Shown: positions 48,400 to 56,788, numbered from the stretch's first letter. The stretch is 64,000 nt of DNA from Thermincola ferriacetica (GCF_001263415.1 NZ_LGTE01000002.1:124001-188000), one strand, 5' to 3'. The notes: generated by a model not told the origin, from the letters alone. Translations and numbers: made by a program.

Positions 48400-49272
48400 T
48401 TTAATCAGATGTTTTTCCCATATGTTCATGTCTTCAAAGCCTGTGCATATCCTACAATTGTTTACCAACCGGCCCCTATATTTATACCCGCTTTTATGGA
48501 ACACGCTGTTGATACCTGCAGATTTGGCCCGAGCCAGACTGAAAACAGTTGTTATAGGCCGATTTTCCATGTCTTTTTCAAGGGCCTGAACTAATTGGAA
48601 CATCAGCCCCTGCCCCCTGTAATTATCCAGTGTTGCACAATCGGTAATTTCGGCCGCTTTATTATCCAGGTCCATTTCTGCAGAAGCAGCGCTAACTATT
48701 TGATTTTTATGTAAAATTACGTGAAAAACATAATTATTATTCATACAGTATTTTAAATAGTTCGGGTCTTTGATAGGAGTGGGATACAGGTCAAACACTT
48801 TTTGAAAAAACTCAGCCAGTTCATAGGCAGCACGAGGGCTGGCTGCCCTTATCTGAAAACCGGCAGGCAAACCGCGGCCAGATAAACTAACAGATTTCCC
48901 AAAGATTTTCTCCAAAACCCCATCCTCCTGAAGAAAATCCTTGGACAGAAACCTTTCCGGATCTAAAAACTTAGATACCAGGACAGCCGGTCTTCCCTTA
49001 TAATAGTAGTTCATAAAGCCTTCTACCATGTACCCTGCAGACACAAATTCTTTCCAACGGAATTCCCTGCAAAAAACGATTATCTTGTTCATCCAGGCAG
49101 TTTTCCTGGCTATCTTTTCTATATAATCAATTACCTGAGCGGTGGTGCCCGTGCCCTGATCTTTTACAATCAGGCGTCGGTTGAATTTGTCAAAGTTTAT
49201 GTTCAAGCCGGTAGTGGGGGTGACGGCTTCCCAACAATCTTTGTGCCCTGTGAATTTATATTGCATCATCAT
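48397..49272 (-). CDS. ablB: Beta-lysine N6-acetyltransferase
   Basis: 291 residues. A GNAT fold fills the C-terminal half: NNYVFHVILHKNQIVSAASAEMDLDNKAAEITDCATLDNYRGQGLMFQLVQALEKDM holds the acetyl-CoA loop YRGQGL. The N-terminal half carries YIEKIARKTAWMNKIIVFCREFRWKEFVSAGYMVEGFMNYYYKG, conserved in AblB. It acetylates beta-lysine made by AblA to N6-acetyl-beta-lysine, a compatible solute of methanogens and some bacteria. It overlaps ablA by 17 nt, forming a two-gene operon. Confidence 0.92.
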   Translation of the reverse strand: MMMQYKFTGHKDCWEAVTPTTGLNINFDKFNRRLIVKDQGTGTTAQVIDYIEKIARKTAWMNKIIVFCREFRWKEFVSAGYMVEGFMNYYYKGRPAVLVSKFLDPERFLSKDFLQEDGVLEKIFGKSVSLSGRGLPAGFQIRAASPRAAYELAEFFQKVFDLYPTPIKDPNYLKYCMNNNYVFHVILHKNQIVSAASAEMDLDNKAAEITDCATLDNYRGQGLMFQLVQALEKDMENRPITTVFSLARAKSAGINSVFHKSGYKYRGRLVNNCRICTGFEDMNIWEKHLIK

Positions 49273-50515
49273 AAGTACCCCTTCTTTTTTCCCGGTTGTT
49301 GCCCTTGGGAACCAGACTTATTTCCCCGTTAAATAATTTTGCGAGGCCGAAGGCTTTTTTAGGTATGCCACAGGTTTCGCAGTTTTTACACTGGCTGGTT
49401 TTATCCTCCGGCTCTGAGTAACAACATATTACTCCTTCATAATTTCGTAAAATGGTTTTATCTACAGAATGAGAGATCAGGTACTGAGGGTTTACGGGGA
49501 TTTTTCCACCACCCCCCGGGGCATCGACCACAAAGGTAGGTACTGCCAGGCCGGAAGTATGTCCACGGAGCATTTCAATAATCTCAATACCTCTGCTGAC
49601 AGGTGTTCGGAAATGCTCTATTCCCCTGGCCAGGTCACATTGATATAAATAATAGGGTCGCACCCTGATAGTCAATAGTTTTTGAAATAATCTTCTCATG
49701 ATCCCGGGGCAGTCATTTATTCCTTTTAACAATACTGTTTGGTTTCCCAGAGGTATCCCGGCATCGGCCAACATATTACAGGCGTGAATAGATTCTGGAG
49801 TAATCTCCTTCGGGTGGTTGAAGTGGGTATTTACCCATATAGGGTGGTATTTTTTCAAGATATTGCAGAGCTGAGGCGTAATTCTTTGTGGTAAAACGAC
49901 AGGAGTTCGGGTGCCAAAGCGAATTATTTCTACATGTTTAATAGCTCTTAAATTTTTCAGCAGGTATTCAATTTTTTCGTCAGGGAGCAGAAAACTATCT
50001 CCTCCGGAAATCAAAACATCTCTAATAGAAGGTGAGCTTTTAATGTACTTCAGAGCCCTTTCTATTTGCTTCATTGGCAACTGCCTGTCATTGGTTCCTG
50101 CCATCCGTCGCCGGGTACAGTGGCGGCAGTACATGGCACATTGGTCTGTGACCAGCATTAATACTCTGTCCGGATACCTATGAGTAATCCCGGGAACAGG
50201 TGAATCGATTTCTTCATGCAATGGGTCATCCATATCGCTGCATACGGAAATCAATTCATCGGAGGTTGGTACCGCCTGTTTTCTGATAGGACAGTTAGAA
50301 TCGTTTGGGTCCATAAGTGAGGCGTAATAAGGGGTAATGGCCATTCTAAGGTGAGTGAGGCAATTTCGTATTCCATCTTCCTCTTTTGGGGTAAGTTTCA
50401 GAATTTTTTTCAATTCTTCAACGGATGTAATTCTATTTCGCAATTGCCACGTCCAATCATTCCATTTTTTTTCATTATCCTTCTTCCAGTTTAAACCATT
50501 ACATTGCTTCTGCAA
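49256..50515 (-). CDS. ablA: Lysine 2,3-aminomutase
   Basis: 419 residues. N-terminal helices (WNDWTWQLRNRITSVEELKKIL) precede the radical-SAM domain with CAMYCRHCTRRR (CxxxCxxC, about 131-138), then GGDSFLLPD. PLP binding is shown by the C-terminal VDAPGGGGKIPV region (PGGGGK, Lys near 336), and CKNCETCG (about 384-391) gives the zinc-site Cys. It isomerises L-lysine to L-beta-lysine, for osmolyte synthesis judging from ablB. TTG at 50515 has AAAGGAGAG 9 nt upstream. A structured RNA with its own strong terminator lies 90 nt upstream on the same strand. Confidence 0.94.
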   Translation of the reverse strand: MQKQCNGLNWKKDNEKKWNDWTWQLRNRITSVEELKKILKLTPKEEDGIRNCLTHLRMAITPYYASLMDPNDSNCPIRKQAVPTSDELISVCSDMDDPLHEEIDSPVPGITHRYPDRVLMLVTDQCAMYCRHCTRRRMAGTNDRQLPMKQIERALKYIKSSPSIRDVLISGGDSFLLPDEKIEYLLKNLRAIKHVEIIRFGTRTPVVLPQRITPQLCNILKKYHPIWVNTHFNHPKEITPESIHACNMLADAGIPLGNQTVLLKGINDCPGIMRRLFQKLLTIRVRPYYLYQCDLARGIEHFRTPVSRGIEIIEMLRGHTSGLAVPTFVVDAPGGGGKIPVNPQYLISHSVDKTILRNYEGVICCYSEPEDKTSQCKNCETCGIPKKAFGLAKLFNGEISLVPKGNNREKRRGTYDDAI

Positions 50516-50604
50516 TATACATCACTCTCCTTTTTTTGAATTTTTTAATCCCTGGGTAAAAGACTCACTTGATCTTTACCATGCTTATAGTATGGTTGCC
50601 GGAT

Positions 50605-50674
50605 AAGAAAAACCAGGGCACTCTAACTCTCTTCTGATGTGTTTTCAGCAGAAGAGAGAGTTAGAGTGCCCTGG
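50605..50674 (-). terminator. Very long hairpin terminator of the ncRNA
   Basis: Arms 50613-50640 and 50648-50674 pair over about 26 bp with a 2-nt bulge; the minus-strand tail is TTTTTCTT (50612-50605). It is the longest intrinsic terminator in the window. Confidence 0.9.
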
Positions 50675-50897
50675 CTTCGTTAACTCGCGTAACTCACCCT
50701 AGACCACTATGCAATGACCTATCTCCAGCCCTCGTAGAACTAAGAGAAAGCCCCAGCTCCCTCGACCGGGTTTTTCAACGCTAGGTTTCGGTGGAAACCC
50801 TTCCGTTTCTTTAGGCACTTACAACAACCCACCCAAGCGTGCTGTTGCTCGAACCGCACCTACTTCCTATGTTTAATTCACCCTGAATTGTCCGTCT
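50605..50897 (-). ncRNA. Unidentified structured RNA (or leader) between hup and ablA
   Basis: A 293-nt transcript is delimited by a near-consensus promoter and the long terminator. Within it I can pair GGTGC/GTGCC closing a hairpin with GCAACA/TGTTGT (about 50860-50815), GGGTTT/AAACCC, and GCTTTC/GAGGGC. G-rich unpaired blocks suggest a compact fold. There is no convincing ORF. It lacks the conserved blocks of SRP RNA, tmRNA, RNase P and the lysine riboswitch, and the multi-hairpin plan does not suit 6S RNA. It may be a free small RNA (Hfq is encoded 2.5 kb away) or an ablA leader. Confidence 0.65.
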
Positions 50898-50903
50898 GTA
50901 ATA

Positions 50904-50932
50904 ATTTTACCATTTAACTAGTAATTGGTCAA
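50904..50932 (-). promoter_or_regulatory. Sigma-A promoter of the unidentified RNA
   Basis: Minus strand: TTGACC (50932-50927), exactly 17 nt, TAAAAT (50909-50904). Start point near 50897. Confidence 0.85.
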
Positions 50933-50992
50933 GAGAACCTTACCGCTATGTCTTTAGTTTGGACATAATCCGTGTGGCCCGGCGCATACAAA

Positions 50993-51024
50993 AAACCAGC
51001 TCTTTTACTGAGCTGGTTTTTTAT
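50993..51024. terminator. Bidirectional terminator after hup
   Basis: AAACCAGCTC (50993-51002) / GAGCTGGTTT (51010-51019), loop TTTTACT. T-runs stand on both sides (TTTTAT on plus, TTTTTTG on minus). It ends the hup transcript. Confidence 0.9.
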
Positions 51025-51057
51025 ATATCTAATCACTTTGTGAAATATTAAACAACA

Positions 51058-51342
51058 TTATTTCTTTTTAGCAACAGAATCCTTTAAAGCCTTACCAGCT
51101 TTGAACACAGGAACCTTGGAAGCCGGAATCTTGATTTCTTTTCCAGTTTGCGGGTTGCGGCCTTTCCGGGCTTTTCTCTGCTTGACTTCAAAAGTACCAA
51201 AACCAATGAACTGAGCTTTCTCACCGCGAGCCAATGCTTCCTGAATGCTTTGAAATACAGCATTTACAGCCTTTTCACAATCTTTTTTCTTTAAGTTGCT
51301 AACCTTTTCTGCCACTTGGGCAACTAAATCTGTTTTAGTCAA
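51058..51342 (-). CDS. hup: DNA-binding protein HU
   Basis: 94 residues. Classical [92 protein letters not shown], with the RNPQTG arm (about 61-66) carrying the Pro that kinks DNA. It bends and packs the nucleoid as a dimer. The TTG at 51342 is spaced 8 nt from GGAGG (51355-51351); another TTG at 51345 is possible. A cysteine (DCEKA, near residue 20) is unusual. Confidence 0.96.
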   Translation of the reverse strand: MTKTDLVAQVAEKVSNLKKKDCEKAVNAVFQSIQEALARGEKAQFIGFGTFEVKQRKARKGRNPQTGKEIKIPASKVPVFKAGKALKDSVAKKK

Positions 51343-51357
51343 CAAAAATACCTCCTT

Positions 51358-51408
51358 TTAAATCTTGATTTTGGGCTTTGTTATAATTGCTCTTGAAGGA
51401 AAACTCAA
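51358..51408 (-). CDS. Possible 16-codon leader peptide upstream of hup
   Basis: TTG at 51408 follows AAAGGAGG (51421-51414) by 5 nt, and the ORF of 16 codons ends in TAA at 51358, where the stop merges with the hup ribosome site (TAAAAGGAGG). The two ribosome sites share the 11-nt string AAAGGAGGTAT. The layout suggests translational coupling or a duplicated ribosome site. Peptide coding is unproven. Confidence 0.35.
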   Translation of the reverse strand: MSFPSRAIITKPKIKI

Positions 51409-51821
51409 GAATACCTCCTTTCGGTCGGGTGGTGATTAATCATGAAATTTATTGGTTTTGGTTAATGCGGCTTAAGACCTGCTTACCCGCTAAAAATGAT
51501 CCCCACAAATCACACACTATTAAAAAACAAAATAATGTCTGCAACAACTATAACCTGCCCTCAAGATGTTCAAGGAGTGAATTCTGTTGTATTAAAAACC
51601 CTGCTGTTTATTAGTTGACCAAAAAGACTGACTCGAATGCTTTTAGAACAATGGGTTGTTCTTGTTTCTTATGTTAATGCTAATTTATTTCTACATATAT
51701 CGCAGAAATCCTGCATATTTTACCAATAAATCCACATCTTTTTAATGAATTATACATGAATTACATTTTTCCTCATAAACATATTAGGTAGAAATTATTT
51801 CTAATAAGGAGTTGACAAACC
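51409..51821. other. Intergenic region between hup and spoVK
   Basis: About 410 nt, AT-rich, separating divergent genes. No conserved ORF is seen. It should hold the hup promoter on the minus strand and the spoVK promoter on the plus strand. A sigma-E-like CATATTA motif near 51780 lies about 40 nt before the spoVK start, but its -35 partner is not clear. Confidence 0.4.
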
Positions 51822-52823
51822 ATGGAAATCAAAATTATTCGCGATCGCCATAAAGGTTTAATTACTCCTGAGAAATTGTTGAATTTGGTCGAAAAGGGCC
51901 ATCTTCCGCCAAGTAAAGCCATAAATTACTTTAATGAAAAAAACCGGAAAAAATTTAAGGATTATGCCAAAGAAGAATCGGTACAAATAGACAGAGAACA
52001 GGAAATTCTGGATGAATTGAACCAGATGGTAGGTCTGGCGCCTGTAAAAAAAATCGTTAACGAAATCCGGGCTTTTGTCAAAATACAAAAACTCAGGGAG
52101 GAAGAAAGGCTGTTGACAGAGCCTCAGGCGCTGCACATGATTTTTAAAGGAAACCCCGGTACAGGAAAAACCACCGTAGCCAGGGTCTTTGGCCGCCTCT
52201 TCAAAGAAATAGGGGTTTTGTCCAAAGGCCACCTACTTGAAATAGAACGGGCAGACTTGGTTGGCGAATACATTGGGCATACAGCGCAAAAGACTAGAGA
52301 TCAGATAAAAAAAGCCATGGGTGGCGTATTATTTATAGATGAAGCCTATTCTCTTGCCCGCGGCGGGGAAAAGGATTTTGGCAAGGAGGCTATTGACGTA
52401 ATAGTCAAAGCCATGGAAGACCATAAAGATAACCTACTGCTTATCTTGGCAGGTTATCGGGAAGAAATGGAACAGTTTATCGGGACCAATCCCGGTTTAA
52501 GGTCACGGTTTCCCATACATATCGATTTTCCCGACTACAGCATGGAAGAGCTGCTGCAGATAGGCGAATTAATGCTCAACCAACGTCAATACCGGTTATC
52601 TCCACAGGCAAGGGAAACTCTGAAAAATGTTCTAGCATGTAAAACTGCTTTGCATCACCACGAAGGAAATGCCAGAATGGTCCGCAATATTATCGAAAAA
52701 GCCATTAGGTTGCAGGCAGTCCGCCTGGTTTCCAAAACTAAAGTTACCCGTGAGGAACTAATGACTATACTTCCGGAAGATATCAAGGGGGCACGGGAAA
52801 ATTGGCTAAGGAATGTCTTGTAA
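51822..52823 (+). CDS. spoVK: Stage V sporulation protein K, AAA ATPase (CbxX/CfqX type)
   Basis: 333 residues. After a charged N-terminal region (to about 85), the AAA domain shows Walker A FKGNPGTGKTTVARVFG (about 108-124), the pore region EIERADLVGEYIGHTAQKTRDQIKKAMGGVLFIDEAYSLARG with Walker B FIDEAY, and sensor LILAGYREEMEQFI with NPGLRSRFP. SpoVK is made in the mother cell in Bacillus and is needed for spore maturation, while the CbxX relatives remodel Rubisco. ATG at 51822 follows AAGGAGTTGAC. The neighbourhood hfq, spoVK, YnbB-like gene and lexA resembles the Bacillus order, but hflX, usually between spoVK and ynbB, is missing. Confidence 0.93.
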   Translation: MEIKIIRDRHKGLITPEKLLNLVEKGHLPPSKAINYFNEKNRKKFKDYAKEESVQIDREQEILDELNQMVGLAPVKKIVNEIRAFVKIQKLREEERLLTEPQALHMIFKGNPGTGKTTVARVFGRLFKEIGVLSKGHLLEIERADLVGEYIGHTAQKTRDQIKKAMGGVLFIDEAYSLARGGEKDFGKEAIDVIVKAMEDHKDNLLLILAGYREEMEQFIGTNPGLRSRFPIHIDFPDYSMEELLQIGELMLNQRQYRLSPQARETLKNVLACKTALHHHEGNARMVRNIIEKAIRLQAVRLVSKTKVTREELMTILPEDIKGARENWLRNVL

Positions 52824-53184
52824 TTGGCAGGATGTTAAGGTTATTCCCATATCTTCCCTTTATTCATAAGCCTTAAGAAGATTAAACGAAGGTATTTTAT
52901 TTGCTCCCTTGGAACTCCGCCGCCAGTGCCCAGAGGATGGCTGGTGCCATAAATGAGGGCACCGAATTGCCGGAGAACGAAAGTTGACACATACTTAACT
53001 AGAGGATAGAATTAGGAGGGATCTATACGATAAGGTGAAACGAACAAATTAAGCACGGTTTACCGTTTCGCCAGGGTCCTATACGAAGATTACAGGAATG
53101 ATGCCAATTGCCTGGATATTGAAGCGGATGAACTGCATCTGTCCCGTTTGAAAAAAAGTTTGAAAATCGAGGAGAGATCTAAGT
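52824..53184 (+). other. Non-coding region between spoVK and the YnbB-like gene, with possible structured RNA
   Basis: Two structured blocks are visible. At about 52910-52975, CTCCG/CGGAG closes a junction holding GCCA/TGGC and a perfect GGTGCC/GGCACC stem. At 53035-53075, GGTGAAACG pairs with CGTTTCGCC (9 bp, one G-T), flanked by a direct repeat CTATACGA (53025-53032 and 53080-53087). All three forward frames are broken by stops, and no start with a ribosome site gives a credible protein. No known riboswitch consensus is recognised. Confidence 0.4.
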
Positions 53185-54411
53185 GTGAACCTTGAGAAAA
53201 TAGTCTTAAAAACTGAAGAAAAAATCCAACCTGTTTATAATTTATTGGATAAAATTGCTTTCAAAAACCATGAGAAGGTACTGCAAGCTTTTAATGAAAG
53301 CCAGGTTACAGATTACCACTTAAAAGGAAGCACCGGTTACGGTTATTCAGACGCCGGGCGTACGGTAATCGAAAAGATTTTCAGTATTATTTTCCGTACC
53401 GAGGCGGCTTTAGTCAGAGGGCAGATTACTACGGGAACTCATGCCATAGCTGTAGGGCTTTTTGGGAACCTGCGGCCGGGAGATGAATTGTTATCTGTCA
53501 CCGGCGCTCCTTATGATACGCTACAGGAAGTTATCGGTATAAGAGGGGAGTCGCCTAACAGCCTGAAGAACTGGGGAGTAACCTATCGCCAGGTTGATTT
53601 GACAGAAGACGGACAGATTGACCTGGATGCTGTTAAAAAGGCCATAAGCCCTAAAACTAAAATAGTTTTTATCCAGCGGTCCCGGGGGTACGCATGGCGA
53701 AACGCGCTGAGAATCCAAGACATTGGCTCTGCCTGTAAATTTGTGAAAGAAATTAATCCCTCAATAGTCATCTTTGTGGATAACTGTTACGGTGAACTGG
53801 TAGAGGTTCAGGAACCCACGGAAGTTGGAGCTGACCTTGTGGCGGGTTCTTTGATTAAAAATTTGGGCGGCGGTCTTGCTCCCACGGGCGGTTATCTGGC
53901 CGGACGAGAAAGTTTGATCAAAAACGCCGCCGAACGATTGACTGCTCCCGGCATTGGTGCTGCCGTCGGCGCAACATCCGACTGGAATCGCTGGTTTTTG
54001 CAAGGAGTTTTCCTTGCTCCGCATGTTGTCTGTGAAGCCCTGAAGGGCGCTGTGTTTACGGCTGCATTGTTTGAGGAACTAGGTTATGACGTACTGCCCA
54101 AATGGAATGATTACCGCTCTGATTTAATCCAAAGCATTCGGCTTGGCTCCGCAGAAACAATGGTATCTTTTTGCGAAGCTTTGCAGCAGGCATCTCCGAT
54201 TGACAGTCACGTATTACCCCAACCATGGGATATGCCCGGATATGACTGTCAGGTAATAATGGCCGGCGGCACTTTTGTACAGGGAGCTACTATTGAATTA
54301 AGTGCAGACGGGCCAATCAGGGAACCTTATGCAATATATTTACAGGGCGGCCTGTCAAAAGATTACGTGAAGATTGCAGCCATTAAGGCAGCCAGGAAAA
54401 TAACTTCTTAA
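53185..54411 (+). CDS. PLP-dependent enzyme of the methionine gamma-lyase/aluminium-resistance family (YnbB-like)
   Basis: 408 residues. A fold-type I PLP enzyme with GSTGYGYSDAGRTVIEKIF (about 49-67), RGQITTGTHAIAVGLFG (about 77-93), NCYGELVE, and the Schiff-base region GSLIKNLGGGLAPTGGYLAG (Lys near 229). This COG4100 family is annotated as aluminium resistance or methionine gamma-lyase, neither well proven; a Cys/Met-type sulfur amino-acid substrate is likely. GTG at 53185 follows GGAGAGA. Position after spoVK matches ynbB of Bacillus. Confidence 0.88.
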   Translation: MNLEKIVLKTEEKIQPVYNLLDKIAFKNHEKVLQAFNESQVTDYHLKGSTGYGYSDAGRTVIEKIFSIIFRTEAALVRGQITTGTHAIAVGLFGNLRPGDELLSVTGAPYDTLQEVIGIRGESPNSLKNWGVTYRQVDLTEDGQIDLDAVKKAISPKTKIVFIQRSRGYAWRNALRIQDIGSACKFVKEINPSIVIFVDNCYGELVEVQEPTEVGADLVAGSLIKNLGGGLAPTGGYLAGRESLIKNAAERLTAPGIGAAVGATSDWNRWFLQGVFLAPHVVCEALKGAVFTAALFEELGYDVLPKWNDYRSDLIQSIRLGSAETMVSFCEALQQASPIDSHVLPQPWDMPGYDCQVIMAGGTFVQGATIELSADGPIREPYAIYLQGGLSKDYVKIAAIKAARKITS

Positions 54412-54506
54412 AGTAAATATATTATTAAGGTGCAGGAATTAGAAGAATTTGGTCGAATAACCTATATGTTAAGGACAATTTAGCCACTGTTAAAGGGGGG
54501 TGGGCA

Positions 54507-55451
54507 GTGCAAGAGACGGCACAACAAAGAATTCTCGTTATAGATGACGATAAATTCATGGTGCGTATTATTAAAGACTGTTTGGAAAAAGTAGGTTTTA
54601 TTGTTTATGGCGCAGAAGATTTTAGTTCTGCCATGGAATTGATTTACCAGATGACTCCTGACCTTATCTTGCTAGATGTGGTACTGCCCAAAATGAACGG
54701 CTTTGAAATATGCAGGCTCCTGAGAAATGATACTAGAACGAGCCACGTTCCCATTATCATGATTACATCCAAGGCAATGACTGAAGACAAGGTGGCCGGA
54801 CTTGAAGCAGGGGCCGATGATTATATAACAAAACCTTTTGACCCCCTGGAGCTGGTGGCTCGGGTTAAGACCCACCTGCGCCGCGCAAAACAGGAAAAAG
54901 CTTTTAACCCACTTACCGGGCTTCCCGGAAATATTGTAATAGAAGAAGAAATTAAACAAAGGGTTGAGGTAAGCAACCGGAAATTTGCCGTTTTATATCT
55001 AGACCTGGATAATTTCAAGGCTTATAATGATGTTTACGGATTTTTGAAAGGTGACGAAGTCATAAAATTTGTTGCCCACATTTTGGATAAAAACGTAAAG
55101 GAATTTGGCAACCCCGACGACTTTATCGGTCACATCGGTGGTGATGACTTTATCTGTATTACTACGCCTGATAAGGTAGATGATATTTGTACAAACATTA
55201 TTGAGCAATTTGATTCAACCATCCAACTTTTTTATTCTTCGGAAGACCGGAGAAGGGGACATATAATAACAAAGGATCGTACCAATCAGGACGTTACTTA
55301 TCCCTTCATGTCTATCTCAATTGCTGTTGTGAGCAATGAAAACAGGCAGATTGAGAACCACTGGCGTGTGGCGGAAATTGCGGCTGAAATGAAAAAATAT
55401 GCCAAATCCAAACCGGGCAGCATCTATGTTAAAGACCGAAGATCCCGGTAA
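54507..55451 (+). CDS. Response regulator with degenerate GGDEF domain
   Basis: 314 residues. Receiver domain (about 7-128): acidic pair DDDK (10-13), phospho-acceptor Asp in LILLDVVLPKMNGFE (about 56), and Lys in YITKPFDP (about 109). A diguanylate-cyclase-like domain follows (about 140-310) with LTGLPGN, YLDLDNFKAYNDVYGFLKGDEV and GGDDF in place of the GG(D/E)EF signature, so catalysis is doubtful. No RxxD inhibitory site is visible upstream of it. It might bind GTP or c-di-GMP as a receptor or be inactive. No histidine kinase gene is adjacent. GTG at 54507 is behind GGGGGGTGGG. Confidence 0.88.
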   Translation: MQETAQQRILVIDDDKFMVRIIKDCLEKVGFIVYGAEDFSSAMELIYQMTPDLILLDVVLPKMNGFEICRLLRNDTRTSHVPIIMITSKAMTEDKVAGLEAGADDYITKPFDPLELVARVKTHLRRAKQEKAFNPLTGLPGNIVIEEEIKQRVEVSNRKFAVLYLDLDNFKAYNDVYGFLKGDEVIKFVAHILDKNVKEFGNPDDFIGHIGGDDFICITTPDKVDDICTNIIEQFDSTIQLFYSSEDRRRGHIITKDRTNQDVTYPFMSISIAVVSNENRQIENHWRVAEIAAEMKKYAKSKPGSIYVKDRRSR

Positions 55452-55505
55452 ATTCCGCGTGATTTGACAAAAGTTGTTTGCTGAAGTTTTGTTGGGGGTT
55501 ATCGT

Positions 55506-55988
55506 TTGGAACAGGTAATACTTTGGATTTCCGTTATCATTGTTATTATCGGCGCCCTGGGAACCATCCTTCCGGTTTTACCCGGCGCACCCTTAATATT
55601 TGTTACTGCCATTTTATACGGTTGGTACGAAGAGTTTAACAAAATTACCCCTCTGACGCTGGTTGCCTTGTTCCTATTAATGGCGCTGGTTATGGTAATA
55701 GATTATGTATCCGGAAGTCTGGGTGCCAAAAAATACGGCGCTACCAAATCAGGTATATGGGGTTCTCTCATTGGCGGGGTTATTGGTTTTATGCTTTTTA
55801 ACGTGCCCGGTATTATACTGGGTCCCTTGGTAGGAGCAGTTATCGGAGAGATAATAGCCGGCAAGAACATTGCTGAGGCATCCAAAGTTGGTATTGGCAC
55901 CTTACTTGGTATGGCCGTCGGCTCTGCCGTCAAGTTCTCATTTGCCATAGCTATGGCAGTTCTTTATATAACTAAAGTTCTTAGTTAA
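55506..55988 (+). CDS. DUF456 family membrane protein
   Basis: 160 residues with four to five membrane segments and Gly-rich helices: LGTILPVLPGAPLIFVTAILYGWYEEF (about 20-46) and SGSLGAKKYGATKSGIWGSLIGGVIGFMLFNVPGIILGPLVGAVIGEIIAG (about 70-120) are typical of DUF456, a family with a glycine-zipper look and unknown function. The TTG start lies behind GGGGGTTATCG. A terminator follows. Confidence 0.88.
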   Translation: MEQVILWISVIIVIIGALGTILPVLPGAPLIFVTAILYGWYEEFNKITPLTLVALFLLMALVMVIDYVSGSLGAKKYGATKSGIWGSLIGGVIGFMLFNVPGIILGPLVGAVIGEIIAGKNIAEASKVGIGTLLGMAVGSAVKFSFAIAMAVLYITKVLS

Positions 55989-56002
55989 CCAACTACGGCA
56001 TT

Positions 56003-56039
56003 AGACTGTCGATAAAGTAGTGTCGGCAGTCTTTTTTTA
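56003..56039 (+). terminator. Intrinsic terminator after DUF456
   Basis: AGACTGTCGA / TCGGCAGTCT (one mismatch) with a 10-nt loop, followed by seven T. Confidence 0.8.
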
Positions 56040-56101
56040 TGTCCGAACAGCTTTGTTTTTAGGTTAAGGCGTAGACTTAATTATTGTCAAATCGCATTAA
56101 T

Positions 56102-56139
56102 AAAGGAAAAGGGAATAAGACCGGAATAGTCCCATTCCC
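56102..56139 (-). terminator. Terminator of lexA
   Basis: On the minus strand GGGAAT (56139-56134) pairs with ATTCCC (56116-56111), followed by TTTTCCTTT. Located 16 nt after the lexA stop. Confidence 0.6.
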
Positions 56140-56154
56140 AGACAAAATTGGCTA

Positions 56155-56769
56155 TCAGTGAATGCGCCTGAAAACACCAATAACTTTGCCGATTATTTGT
56201 GCTTCATTAGTAATAATGGGTTCAAGGCGAGGGTTCTCAGGCTGCAACCTGATATAGTCTTTTTCTTTATAAAAAGTTTTTACCGTGGCTTCATCACCTA
56301 AAAGAGCTACGACTATATCGCCGTTTTTGGCGTTTGACTGCTGCCTTACCAGAATGTAATCCCCGTCCAAAATACCTGCTTCAACCATACTGTCGCCCCG
56401 TACTGACAGCATAAATACATTGTCATTCTTTACAAAATCCAGAGGCAGCGGAAAGGTATCTTCAATATTTTCAACGGCTAAAATCGGCTCCCCGGCCGTA
56501 ACTTTTCCGACAATGGGCACATTTACCATTTCCTTTTTGATGACCGGCGAATCAGGATCAAGTATTTCTATAGTCCTGGGCTTAGTCGGGTCACGGCGAA
56601 TATATCCTTTTTCCTCGAGCTGAGCTAAATGTCCATGTACCGTAGAACTGGAACTTAACCCTACAGCCTTACCAATTTCTCGTACCGAAGGGGGATAACC
56701 CTTTTTTCTGATTTCACGTTTTATAAACTCCAAAATTGCAATTTGCCTTGCATTAAGATCAGGGTACAT
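56155..56769 (-). CDS. lexA: SOS repressor LexA
   Basis: 204 residues. The N-terminal winged helix ([53 protein letters not shown]) is followed by the Ala-Gly cleavage site in VTAGEP (about residue 90), catalytic Ser in RGDSMVEAG (about 127) and Lys in GDEATVKTF (about 164). RecA filaments stimulate self-cleavage, which lifts repression of the SOS genes. ATG at 56769 follows AGGAGGTGAA on the minus strand. Its promoter carries an SOS box at 56813-56826, so it represses itself. Confidence 0.97.
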   Translation of the reverse strand: MYPDLNARQIAILEFIKREIRKKGYPPSVREIGKAVGLSSSSTVHGHLAQLEEKGYIRRDPTKPRTIEILDPDSPVIKKEMVNVPIVGKVTAGEPILAVENIEDTFPLPLDFVKNDNVFMLSVRGDSMVEAGILDGDYILVRQQSNAKNGDIVVALLGDEATVKTFYKEKDYIRLQPENPRLEPIITNEAQIIGKVIGVFRRIH

Positions 56770-56788
56770 ATATTCACCTCCTAGTTTA

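Noticed and set aside
50600-50900. SRP RNA, tmRNA, RNase P RNA, 6S RNA or lysine riboswitch upstream of ablA
   Set aside because: The GGAAG-type SRP loop, the tmRNA tRNA-like ends, the RNase P conserved regions and the lysine aptamer core are all absent. The multi-hairpin plan does not fit the single long rod of 6S RNA.
53035-53163. Small ORF upstream of the YnbB-like gene
   Set aside because: Open for about 42 codons but with no ATG, GTG or TTG behind a ribosome site, and it ends in TGA without a SECIS-like hairpin.
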